From contig JAHJAP010000014.1 in NCBI GenBank assembly GCA_018813805.1, positions 1 through 5,175 of the forward strand: DNA of 5,175 nt, given 5' to 3'. The DNA comes from Patescibacteria group bacterium. Lineage in GTDB: Bacteria; Patescibacteriota; Patescibacteriia; Patescibacteriales; GWC2-42-12. Below, in pieces: positions 1-4,973 of this stretch. Each line of letters starts with the position of its first letter. The first letter of the stretch is position 1. A program made the translations under genes and the position numbers. The notes under the pieces are model-generated. The model worked only from the letters and a program-made list of their open reading frames with translations. It did not search any database and was not told the origin of the DNA.

Positions 1-58
1 ATTTTTTTTGGGGGGCGCGAAATCCGAAAAATATAGAAGAAAATTTTATTGAGGCGTA

Positions 59-77
59 GCCCCGCCTTCGGCGGGGC
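59..77. repeat. GC-rich hairpin, upstream flank
   Basis: An 8-bp perfect inverted repeat (59-66 pairs with 70-77) with a TTC loop. No T-tract follows on either strand, so it is not a convincing intrinsic terminator. The loop and stem style (GCC-TTC-GGC) recurs in the hairpin at 239-257. Apart from this hairpin and the promoter-like block at 105-132, positions 1-137 show no gene. Confidence 0.5.
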
Positions 78-104
78 GCGGAGGCGTTCGTCAGGTCAGT
101 GATT

Positions 105-132
105 TTGAAAATAGGTGCGAGCTTGGTAAAAT
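105..132 (+). promoter_or_regulatory. Promoter-like block (-35 TTGAAA, extended -10)
   Basis: TTGAAA at 105-110 and TAAAAT at 127-132 are separated by 16 nt, and TGG just before the -10 makes it an extended -10. The surrounding block (about 101-141) recurs in inverted orientation at about 4971-5011 with few differences, which supports a real functional or repeated unit. A start would fall near 139, almost at the edge of the inverted repeat that begins at 138. No gene lies directly downstream; the recombinase has its own nearer promoter. It could equally be a fragment of a dispersed repeat. Confidence 0.4.
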
Positions 133-176
133 AGAGACACCAATACAGAACTTAACGGTTTTTCAGAGACCGAATT

Positions 177-201
177 GTGGGCGGCGCAAAGCGCCGCCCA
201 C
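177..201. repeat. Strong GC hairpin in left arm
   Basis: An 11-bp perfect stem (177-187 with 191-201) with an AAA loop. The same hairpin is at 1938-1962 in the right arm. On the minus strand of the right arm it sits about 35 nt past the tRNA 3' end and could act as a terminator or RNA 3' stabiliser, although no good T-tract follows. Confidence 0.6.
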
Positions 202-206
202 TGATT

Positions 207-217
207 CCCCCCCCCCC
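207..217. repeat. Poly-C tract (C11)
   Basis: A run of eleven C residues. The matching site in the right arm (1926-1931) has only six G residues. The tract is outside any gene on the left, but its counterpart lies in the recombinase reading frame. Confidence 0.9.
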
Positions 218-238
218 ATTTTTCCAAACGAATTTGGA

Positions 239-257
239 GCGTCGCCTTCGGCGACGC
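239..257. repeat. GCGTCGCC hairpin in left arm
   Basis: An 8-bp stem (239-246 with 250-257) with a TTC loop. The same hairpin is at 1886-1904, inside the recombinase coding region. Confidence 0.55.
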
Positions 258-321
258 GCACTTTTCTTTCGGCGAGGAGGAGGTGCGAAATCAGAAGCAA
301 TTTTGACTCATAGTATTTGCT

Positions 322-349
322 TTGATACAAAAAGAATTTTTGCTATACT
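322..349 (+). promoter_or_regulatory. Recombinase promoter
   Basis: TTGATA at 322-327 and TATACT at 344-349 are spaced by 16 nt. TGC immediately before the -10 makes it an extended -10. The predicted start near 356 coincides with the first base of the structured leader at 356-438. It lies just beyond the inverted remnant, which ends at 305. Confidence 0.6.
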
Positions 350-354
350 AGAAA

Positions 355-438
355 TGTACTCAACTGACCGATTGCTTATTTTAATGGCCGTCTTAGTCAA
401 TTTGAGCAATCGAGTTGAGTACAACTAGGGCGGCCATT
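355..438 (+). promoter_or_regulatory. Structured leader RNA with two competing helices
   Basis: Helix A pairs 355-364 with 414-423 (10 bp) and 370-376 with 405-411 (7 bp), separated by a small internal loop. Helix B pairs 383-397 with 424-438 (15 bp, two G-U pairs, GC-rich core GGCCG). The 5' arm of B lies in the loop of A, and the 3' arm of A lies in the loop of B. Only one nucleotide or none separates the two 3' arms, so both helices cannot form fully at once. This suggests alternative folds. Helix B is followed by a short TTTT (443-446), a weak terminator-like feature, and ends 18 nt before the recombinase start, so control of transcription or translation is possible. A DNA-level role as a recombinase binding site is an alternative. 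Confidence 0.55.
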
Positions 439-456
439 TAAGTTTTCAAAATTTAT

Positions 457-795
457 ATGAACAATATATCTTCGCAAAAATTCTTTTTGTATGCTCGCAA
501 ATCCACTGATGTCGAGGATAAGCAGGTGTTAAGTATTGACGCGCAACTCACCGAATTGCGGGAATACGCCGTTCGGGAAAATATTTTAATTTCCGCCGAA
601 GTGGTGGAAAAACAATCTGCCAAAATCCCAGGTCGTCCGCTTTTCAACAAAATGTTAAACGAGATTGAAAAAGACGGCGGAAATATTCTCGCATGGAATC
701 CCGATCGCCTCGCCCGCAATTCAGTGGATGGAGGCAGGATTATTTATCTCCTCGACACAGGAAAACTTGCGAGCCTCAAATTTCCAACTTTTTGA
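457..795 (+). CDS. Serine recombinase, N-terminal catalytic fragment
   Basis: A 112-residue fragment ending at the in-frame TGA. It carries Y12-A-R14-K-S16, the Y-x-R-x-S motif, so S16 is the predicted nucleophile. It also has the PGRPLF segment (59-64) and the D83-R-L-A-R-N88 motif, both typical of the resolvase fold. The fragment lacks the long helix that leads to the DNA-binding part, so it should not be active unless the stop is read through. The ATG at 457 is chosen because the catalytic motif begins only about ten residues later and no in-frame upstream start gives more conserved sequence. Confidence 0.8.
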   Translation: MNNISSQKFFLYARKSTDVEDKQVLSIDAQLTELREYAVRENILISAEVVEKQSAKIPGRPLFNKMLNEIEKDGGNILAWNPDRLARNSVDGGRIIYLLDTGKLASLKFPTF

Positions 796-822
796 TGCGA
801 CAATACTTCACAAGGTAAATTT

Positions 823-2067
823 ATGTTAAACATGGCATTTGGCCAAAGCAAATACTATGTAGATTCTCTTTCCGAAAATACGAAACGCGGACTTCGCCAA
901 AAAGTACGTATGGGAATATTTCCAAGCCAAGCGCCAGTAGGGTATCTCAACGACTCAAGAACAAAAACAATCGTGGTGGAAAAACGAAAATCTAAAATTG
1001 TGCGCTTGGCTTTTGAACGATATGTGAAAGGCAATCAAAGATTAGAGGATATTGCAAATTTTTTGGCGAAGTCCGGCGTTACAACCAGAACTGGAAAGAG
1101 AATCTCAAAAACAAAAGCGTCTTTTATTCTCTCAAACCCTTTCTATATCGGATTATTCAAATATGGCGGTGAAATCCACGAAGGAAAACACGAGCCAATC
1201 ATTTCAAAGAAACTTTTTGATGAAGCACAGGAAATGTTGCGGAAACGTGGACAACCCGAAAGAAAACCACAAAACGAGCCCCAACCATTTTGCGGACTCA
1301 TTTCCTGTGCTTCTTGCGGAATGATGATAACTGCTGAAAATAAAACGAAGCGACAGAAAAATGGTAATGTTCACCATTATGTCTACTATCGTTGCACCAA
1401 GAAATCTAAAACCACTAAATGTGCCGAGCTGTCGCTTCGTTCTGAAAAACTAGATGAGCAGTTATCATCTCTAATCAAAAAAGTTTCTTTGCCCAAAGAC
1501 TGGGCGGAGGAATTAAACCGCATGGCTCTAGATGACCACAAAAACTCCGCCCAGTCTTTGACTGCTTGTGTGGAAGAGAAAAAAGTAGAGATTTTTTCTT
1601 TGTCGAAAAAGTTAGAGCGACTTCTTACGGGATATTTAGACCAAGTAATTGATGAGCAAGATTATCGTTCTGAAAAATCAAAACTGCTACTTTCCAAGAA
1701 GTCGCTCGAAGAAGAAATCTCTACTTTTTCACACAAGCAGAATGATTGGCTCGCACCTTTCCAAAGTTGGATAAAAGACGCTCAATCATTGGACAAAATT
1801 GCTTCTGATAACAACCTTTGTGAGAAAAAGGTTGTTGCCAAAGAAATCTTTGGCTCGCACCTCCTCCTCGCCGAAAGAAAAGTGCGCGTCGCCGAAGGCG
1901 ACGCTCCAAATTCGTTTGGAAAAATGGGGGGAAATCAGTGGGCGGCGCTTTGCGCCGCCCACAATTCGGTCTCTGAAAAACCGTTAAGTTCTGTATTGGT
2001 GGACCATAAGGGACTTGAACCCTTGACCTCTTCCATGCCATGGAAGCGCTCTAGCCAACTGAGCTAA
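823..2067 (+). CDS. Serine recombinase, C-terminal DNA-binding fragment
   Basis: The same frame reopens at ATG 823, preceded by AAGG eight or so bases upstream, which could allow restart. Of its 414 residues, the first 30 continue the long helix region (FGQSKYYVDSLSENTKRGL). The recombinase domain follows (APVGY at 37-41, NPFYIG at 105-110, then GEIHEGKHEPIIS). Next comes a zinc ribbon with C162-x2-C165 and C191-x8-C200. A charged coiled coil spans about 247-305. The tail from about 370 has an unusual composition, because it overlaps the GC hairpins and then the antisense of tRNA-Ala (GLEPLTSS onward). Alone, this piece could bind DNA but has no nucleophile. Confidence 0.75.
   Translation: MLNMAFGQSKYYVDSLSENTKRGLRQKVRMGIFPSQAPVGYLNDSRTKTIVVEKRKSKIVRLAFERYVKGNQRLEDIANFLAKSGVTTRTGKRISKTKASFILSNPFYIGLFKYGGEIHEGKHEPIISKKLFDEAQEMLRKRGQPERKPQNEPQPFCGLISCASCGMMITAENKTKRQKNGNVHHYVYYRCTKKSKTTKCAELSLRSEKLDEQLSSLIKKVSLPKDWAEELNRMALDDHKNSAQSLTACVEEKKVEIFSLSKKLERLLTGYLDQVIDEQDYRSEKSKLLLSKKSLEEEISTFSHKQNDWLAPFQSWIKDAQSLDKIASDNNLCEKKVVAKEIFGSHLLLAERKVRVAEGDAPNSFGKMGGNQWAALCAAHNSVSEKPLSSVLVDHKGLEPLTSSMPWKRSSQLS
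1810..1854. repeat. Two adjacent hairpins, absent from the left arm
   Basis: The first hairpin is a 10-bp stem (1810-1819 with 1827-1836, 7-nt loop). The second is an 8-bp near-continuous palindrome (1837-1844 with 1847-1854). Together they fill exactly the 45 nt that the inverted copy at 138-305 lacks. They lie in the recombinase coding frame and correspond to 15 codons. Confidence 0.7.
1855..2001. repeat. Right arm of the inverted repeat around the recombinase
   Basis: A 147-nt arm matching 138-288 in inverted orientation. It contains the GCGTCGCC hairpin (1886-1904), a G6 tract (1926-1931) and the 11-bp GC hairpin (1938-1962). It ends inside the acceptor end of tRNA-Ala: the last matching base on the right is 2001, and the CCA end of the tRNA is at 1997-1999. 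The two arms enclose about 1.5 kb with the recombinase promoter, leader and catalytic region. Confidence 0.85.
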
Positions 2068-2073
2068 TAGCCC
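1997..2073 (-). tRNA. tRNA-Ala (anticodon GGC)
   Basis: A complete 77-nt cloverleaf on the minus strand. The 7-bp acceptor stem contains G3-U70, the identity pair of alanine tRNA, plus one further G-U pair. The D stem is GCTC/GAGC with a GG-containing loop. The anticodon stem is CTTCC/GGAAG with loop ATGGCAT, giving anticodon GGC, which reads GCC and GCU. The five-base variable loop is AGGTC, and the T stem is AAGGG/CCCTT with loop TTCAAGT. A73 and CCA are encoded. The 5' end is at 2073. The recombinase frame overlaps the tRNA antisense over most of its length, as expected if the tRNA 3' end is an integration site. Confidence 0.96.
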
Positions 2074-2080
2074 AAATAAA

Positions 2081-2086
2081 ATTATA
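2081..2086 (-). promoter_or_regulatory. -10 box of tRNA-Ala
   Basis: A perfect TATAAT on the minus strand, seven bases before the tRNA 5' end, so transcription would begin at or next to the mature 5' base. No good -35 is found at 16-18 nt spacing (that region is the loop of the adjacent palindrome). Five of the six -10 bases lie in the base of that palindrome. Confidence 0.55.
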
Positions 2087-2132
2087 TTGAGTCTGTCGCC
2101 GAATATGGTATTCAACGACAGACTCAATATAA
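2082..2132. repeat. Palindrome copy 1 (GTCTGTCGCCGAATA family)
   Basis: A 17-bp outer stem (2082-2098 with 2116-2132), a CC/AA mismatch, then a 5-bp inner stem (2101-2105 with 2109-2113) and a TGG loop. The half-site GTCTGTCGCCGAATA (2091-2105) is identical to the half-site in the palindrome at 4787-4821. On the minus strand a T-rich stretch follows the stem, so it could also act as a back-up terminator for the operon. Confidence 0.7.
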
Positions 2133-2151
2133 AGATCTATTATTCTACAAA

Positions 2152-2199
2152 CAAAAAAGCAAGTAGAGATGGCTACAAAATAACTTTTGTAGCCATCTC
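2152..2199 (-). terminator. Intrinsic terminator of the operon
   Basis: A 15-bp perfect stem (2166-2180 with 2185-2199) with a TAAC/GTTA loop, starting 10 nt after the stop codon of the 675-aa gene. On the minus strand six T residues (2152-2157) follow after an 8-nt gap. It may also slow read-through from the convergent recombinase transcript. Confidence 0.75.
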
Positions 2200-2209
2200 A
2201 TAATATATT

Positions 2210-4237
2210 TTAGAGATCTAATTCATTAACCTTTTCCCAGTCTATTTCATTTAAAACAATAATTTTGTCATCACCAATAATATACAAATAATCATTAATA
2301 AAAAGCGCTCTTTTGACTAAAGCCTGACTTATGGCCTTTACTAACTTAAATTTATTATTTTCATAAGAAAAAATATAACCACCTTTACTGCCGGGCAAAA
2401 AGAAAATATTGTATTTTTTGTCTAATAAAAAAGCACGATGATTATCTAATGCCTCAGACCAATATTCATCTAAAATATATTTATCAATTTCTTTTGGATT
2501 TTCTGGTAAAGCCACATCAAAAAGAGAAAGCTTTACTTGTTGATTTTCTTTGCCAATACCTAAAATTATATCACTAGAAATTGGATGCAAATAAGAAGAA
2601 TAACCTGGAATTTTTAATTCACCTTTTAATTCTGGTTTTTCAGGACTAGATAAATCTAAAACATAAAAAGGATCTGTTTGTCTAAAAGTAACCAAATAAC
2701 CCCTGTCTTCTATAAATCTGGCTGAATAAATTCTTTCTGTTATGCCTAAATCTTTAACTGCACCTATTATTTTTAAATCTTCGCTTAAAACATAAACATC
2801 ATTAACAGTTTCTTGCCCACCGCCACCAGGAATAAATCCAGATTGCCTGTTTCTTTCGCCAATCGTTACTGCTATTCTTAAATTATTTTTATATTCATCT
2901 AGAGCAAATTGATTTAAGGGATGCCCAGGAACATTGCCGATAGCGTTAATATCAAATTTTTCCAAATCTATTTTGACTATTCCTGTTTTTTCTAACTCTC
3001 TTTGATGATTTTTGTAATAATTTACCATTCTATTTGAAAGTTCATTTTCTATTTTCATTCTCTCGTCATTATTTAAAGATTTTTGATATTTTTCAAGAAG
3101 AGATTGAAATTCTACAATTTTAGATTGTTGGCCAATGTCATAATTTTCTAATTTTTTCAATTTTTCAATTAACCAGCCTGGAAATATGTCTTGATTTTCT
3201 TTTAAAAAGGCAGAAAAAAATTGAATTTCACTTTCATTATAAGAATAGGTAATATAAATTCCATTTTCTGACATATAAATAATAGAATCATCTGCAGAAC
3301 CAACAAAAGAGACATTTTTTTCTATTTTTCCCGAATTAGGATCTATGGCCATGGCAACAAAAGTTGTGTCAACAGGAACTGGCAAAACTGGATGATAAAT
3401 ATCCAAACACTTAATTTCCAAAGGCATTTTTTCTGCGGTTAATAACTTAATTGCACAAGGTCGTGATTTATCAATCTGTGTTTTAGTAACTAAATATATT
3501 TTATCTTTATAAAGTCGGCTGTCAACAATAGAAACATTGTCTTCTTGTTTTATTTCCCATTTTTTTTCTGGTGATTTTGGATTTAAAATATCATAACCAA
3601 AAATCATTTGATTAGAAAAAACAACCAACATGTTTTTATTTAAAAGCAAAGTTCCTCCTTCAATAATACTATCACTAGCAATAAAAGATAAATTAGCTGG
3701 TGGAAAAGCATTAATAACTTTTGTTAATTGAATTTTTGGCATTGACCGTGCTAATTCGTCTCTATTATTAAAAAATGGCACTACGCCCCAACTACTTTCC
3801 GGAGAAAAATAAATCTCTCTACCATTTGTTTTAACAATATCTGGCTCGTCAATTTCTAAAACCTGAACATTTGTTTTAGAAACTCGTTTTGGTATTGCTG
3901 CTGTTGAGCCTTCTTGCATCATACTAGGAGATGACATTGTTTTTTCTGTTTCCATTCTAGCCGGCATTACTAAGCCACCCCTGTTGCTAAAATTATTATA
4001 TGTTTCTTCGCTTCTTGAAGCTTGTAAATAGGCTTTAAAATCTTCTTCTGAAGAAAACTTTTTAATTTGTTTTGTTGTTGAAAAAAAATTTTTATGAAAA
4101 GGCTTTAATTCCAAATTTGAAAAACTATCTTTTAAATTTTTAATGCTAAAAATAATAAACAAAAAAGCTATTAAAAAAGTAATTAAAATAATAATTATTT
4201 CTATTTTTTTATTAATTTGTTTTTGAAAAATTTGCAT
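2210..4237 (-). CDS. Membrane-anchored beta-propeller protein
   Basis: 675 residues. A short basic N-terminus is followed by one hydrophobic segment (about 12-32), a signal anchor that would place the rest outside the membrane. The motif TNVQVLEIDEPDIVKTNG (122-139) marks the family of secreted proteins with a C-terminal beta-propeller related to WD-40 repeats (Pfam Beta_propel type). Further typical blocks are DEYKNNLRIAVT (447-458), ERIYSARF (501-508), YLVTFRQTDPFYVLDLSSP (514-532) and IPGYSSYLHP (543-552). A lysine- and glutamate-rich helical insertion at about 343-420 interrupts the propeller. Function of the family is unknown; a cell-surface binding role is a guess. It is the second gene of an operon, 14 nt after the upstream gene. 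No Shine-Dalgarno motif is seen, only an AAATT-rich spacer. Ends with TAA. Confidence 0.88.
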   Translation of the reverse strand: MQIFQKQINKKIEIIIILITFLIAFLFIIFSIKNLKDSFSNLELKPFHKNFFSTTKQIKKFSSEEDFKAYLQASRSEETYNNFSNRGGLVMPARMETEKTMSSPSMMQEGSTAAIPKRVSKTNVQVLEIDEPDIVKTNGREIYFSPESSWGVVPFFNNRDELARSMPKIQLTKVINAFPPANLSFIASDSIIEGGTLLLNKNMLVVFSNQMIFGYDILNPKSPEKKWEIKQEDNVSIVDSRLYKDKIYLVTKTQIDKSRPCAIKLLTAEKMPLEIKCLDIYHPVLPVPVDTTFVAMAIDPNSGKIEKNVSFVGSADDSIIYMSENGIYITYSYNESEIQFFSAFLKENQDIFPGWLIEKLKKLENYDIGQQSKIVEFQSLLEKYQKSLNNDERMKIENELSNRMVNYYKNHQRELEKTGIVKIDLEKFDINAIGNVPGHPLNQFALDEYKNNLRIAVTIGERNRQSGFIPGGGGQETVNDVYVLSEDLKIIGAVKDLGITERIYSARFIEDRGYLVTFRQTDPFYVLDLSSPEKPELKGELKIPGYSSYLHPISSDIILGIGKENQQVKLSLFDVALPENPKEIDKYILDEYWSEALDNHRAFLLDKKYNIFFLPGSKGGYIFSYENNKFKLVKAISQALVKRALFINDYLYIIGDDKIIVLNEIDWEKVNELDL

Positions 4238-4251
4238 AAATTTAATTTAAT

Positions 4252-4737
4252 TTAATTTATTTGCGCAAAAAACACAACATAATTTTTGCCATATATTTTA
4301 GCGCATTTTGAGCAAGTAGTATAAAAAAAGTACATTTTTTTTAGCTTTTTATCCTTTTTTTCAACATATTCTGTCATTTCTTGCACCCATTTACCAATGT
4401 TATGGTATGATCCTTCAAAAACTTTTGTTAAAAACGTGCCAGACAAAGTTGTCATAACTGCGCCTGGAACTTCTTTTAAAACATCAATATAAATATCGGC
4501 TCCCCAAAGAGATTTTTCATCTGTTAGCATTAATTGATTTGATACTTTAGCATTTGCTTTTTTAATTAACTCCATATTCTCAATTACTTTTTTCCCAAAA
4601 TTAAGAGGAATGTGAAAAAAACTAATAATATGATCTTTTACAAAAATTTTATCTTTCCACACAATTTCTTTATTCTGCCATAATTCAGAATTAAATAGCT
4701 CGCAACAGCCAGTTTCTTTTATTGGTTGATTATTCAT
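4252..4737 (-). CDS. Conserved small protein with C-terminal CxxC motif
   Basis: 161 residues, soluble, with no signal peptide or membrane segment. Conserved-looking blocks are GCCELFN (10-16), WKDKIFVKDHI (27-37), FFHIPLNFG (40-48), LSGTFLTKVFEG (98-109) and TTCSKCAKIYGKNYVV (140-155) with C142-x2-C145. This matches a widespread family that databases often label hydrolase without biochemical proof. The CxxC pair, with C11 and C12, could bind metal or be redox active. It is the first gene of the operon, 14 nt ahead of the beta-propeller gene. ATG 4737 is chosen because the GCC block begins ten residues later. No Shine-Dalgarno motif is present; the leader is almost pure A/T. Composition is as AT-rich as the downstream gene. 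Confidence 0.8.
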   Translation of the reverse strand: MNNQPIKETGCCELFNSELWQNKEIVWKDKIFVKDHIISFFHIPLNFGKKVIENMELIKKANAKVSNQLMLTDEKSLWGADIYIDVLKEVPGAVMTTLSGTFLTKVFEGSYHNIGKWVQEMTEYVEKKDKKLKKMYFFYTTCSKCAKIYGKNYVVFFAQIN

Positions 4738-4786
4738 GGTTTTTAAATTAAATTTTATTATTTTTTAAAATTATTTTATACTCAAA

Positions 4787-4821
4787 GGTCTGTCGCCGAA
4801 TACCGTATTTGGCAACAGACC
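4787..4821. repeat. Palindrome copy 2, in the operon 5' UTR
   Basis: A 35-nt hairpin of 17 pairs around a single central base, with one C-A mismatch and one G-T wobble. It shares the 15-nt half-site GTCTGTCGCCGAATA with the palindrome at 2082-2132. It starts a few bases after the predicted transcription start and about 50 nt before the ATG of the 161-aa gene. It could protect or regulate the mRNA 5' end. Confidence 0.7.
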
Positions 4822-4833
4822 CCTTATATTTAA

Positions 4834-4862
4834 AGTATAATTTATTTAAAAATTTATATCAA
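4834..4862 (-). promoter_or_regulatory. Promoter of the two-gene operon
   Basis: TTGATA (4857-4862) and TATACT (4834-4839) on the minus strand with the optimal 17-nt spacer, which is A/T only. The predicted start is near 4827, just before the palindrome. The -10 resembles that of the recombinase promoter (both TTGATA/TATACT). Confidence 0.65.
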
Positions 4863-4895
4863 GGGCGTGTCGCCAATTAATCCAGCCTAACTAAC

Positions 4896-4916
4896 AAAAA
4901 ACGACCGCCAGATCGT
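4896..4916 (-). terminator. Small intrinsic terminator
   Basis: On the minus strand a 6-bp stem (ACGATC with GGTCGT, one G-T pair) and a TGGC loop, running straight into six T residues (4896-4901). Confidence 0.5.
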
Positions 4917-4973
4917 GAGTTATACATTTTTTTTCTGAGACGAACCGAAATCGCTTACAAAATTCTTACTAGT
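4896..4973 (-). ncRNA. Possible small RNA of about 78 nt
   Basis: The promoter at 4980-5007 would start transcription near 4973, and the terminator at 4896-4916 would end it. Between them is no gene of normal size. A short reading frame (ATG 4925-4927 to TAA 4877-4879, 16 residues MYNSRSGGRFLLVRLD) overlaps the terminator, so a leader peptide is an alternative. No known RNA family is recognised. Confidence 0.3.

Larger units (their letters stand above)
138..305 (-). pseudogene. Inverted remnant of recombinase 3' end and tRNA 3' terminus
   Basis: Positions 138-288 are the reverse complement of 1855-2001, essentially base for base apart from a C/T homopolymer difference. Positions 290-305 are the reverse complement of 1794-1809. 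The copy therefore represents, on the minus strand, the last part of the recombinase coding region and the final five bases (CACCA) of tRNA-Ala, with 45 nt (counterpart of 1810-1854) missing. There is no start codon or catalytic region, so it is a gene fragment. It could come from a second, oppositely oriented recombinase, from a foldback duplication, or be one terminal arm of a mobile unit. Confidence 0.75.
457..2067 (+). pseudogene. Large serine recombinase interrupted by an in-frame TGA
   Basis: One reading frame of 536 codons runs from ATG 457 to TAA 2065-2067, broken only by TGA at 793-795 (codon 113). Domain order is that of large serine recombinases: catalytic resolvase domain, recombinase domain, zinc ribbon, coiled coil and a basic tail. 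Family members use an active-site serine to cut and rejoin DNA at two attachment sites. The sequence on both sides of the TGA aligns with one continuous protein without a frame change, so this is a point nonsense mutation, a recoded codon or a sequencing error. From memory of the family, tryptophan is expected at codon 113. The last codons read antisense through tRNA-Ala, so the natural C-terminus has probably been replaced by attachment-site sequence. No Shine-Dalgarno motif is seen before ATG 457. Confidence 0.85.

Noticed and set aside
1..137. Direct repeat of the tRNA 3' half as a second att site
   Set aside because: Apart from CACCA at 138-142, in inverted context, no tRNA-Ala sequence is found on the left, so no classical attL/attR pair is visible in the window.
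177..428. Plus-strand frame of 83 codons starting with GTG
   Set aside because: It runs through the inverted remnant, its poly-C tract and the structured leader. The proline- and arginine-rich product is a by-product of GC hairpins, and the recombinase promoter lies inside it.
355..438. Stable H-type pseudoknot with both helices complete
   Set aside because: The single base between the two 3' arms cannot span a helix of 16 or more pairs, so alternative folds are more likely.
453..719. Minus-strand frame of 88 codons
   Set aside because: Antisense to the catalytic domain of the recombinase, where conserved motifs show the plus frame is the coding one.
1052..1324. Plus-strand frame of 90 codons in another phase
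   Set aside because: Overlaps the conserved recombinase domain and zinc ribbon and has no recognisable motif.
1794..2001. CRISPR array
   Set aside because: Repeats are two inverted copies, not regularly spaced direct repeats, and no cas gene is present.
1721..2041. Minus-strand frame of 106 codons
   Set aside because: It is antisense to the recombinase and starts inside the tRNA. It shares its odd composition with the mirror frame in the left arm, so it is a shadow of the repeat.
457..2067. UGA read as glycine or tryptophan throughout the genome
   Set aside because: Only one in-frame TGA occurs in about 1370 codons, and Trp and Gly are otherwise written with TGG and GGN.
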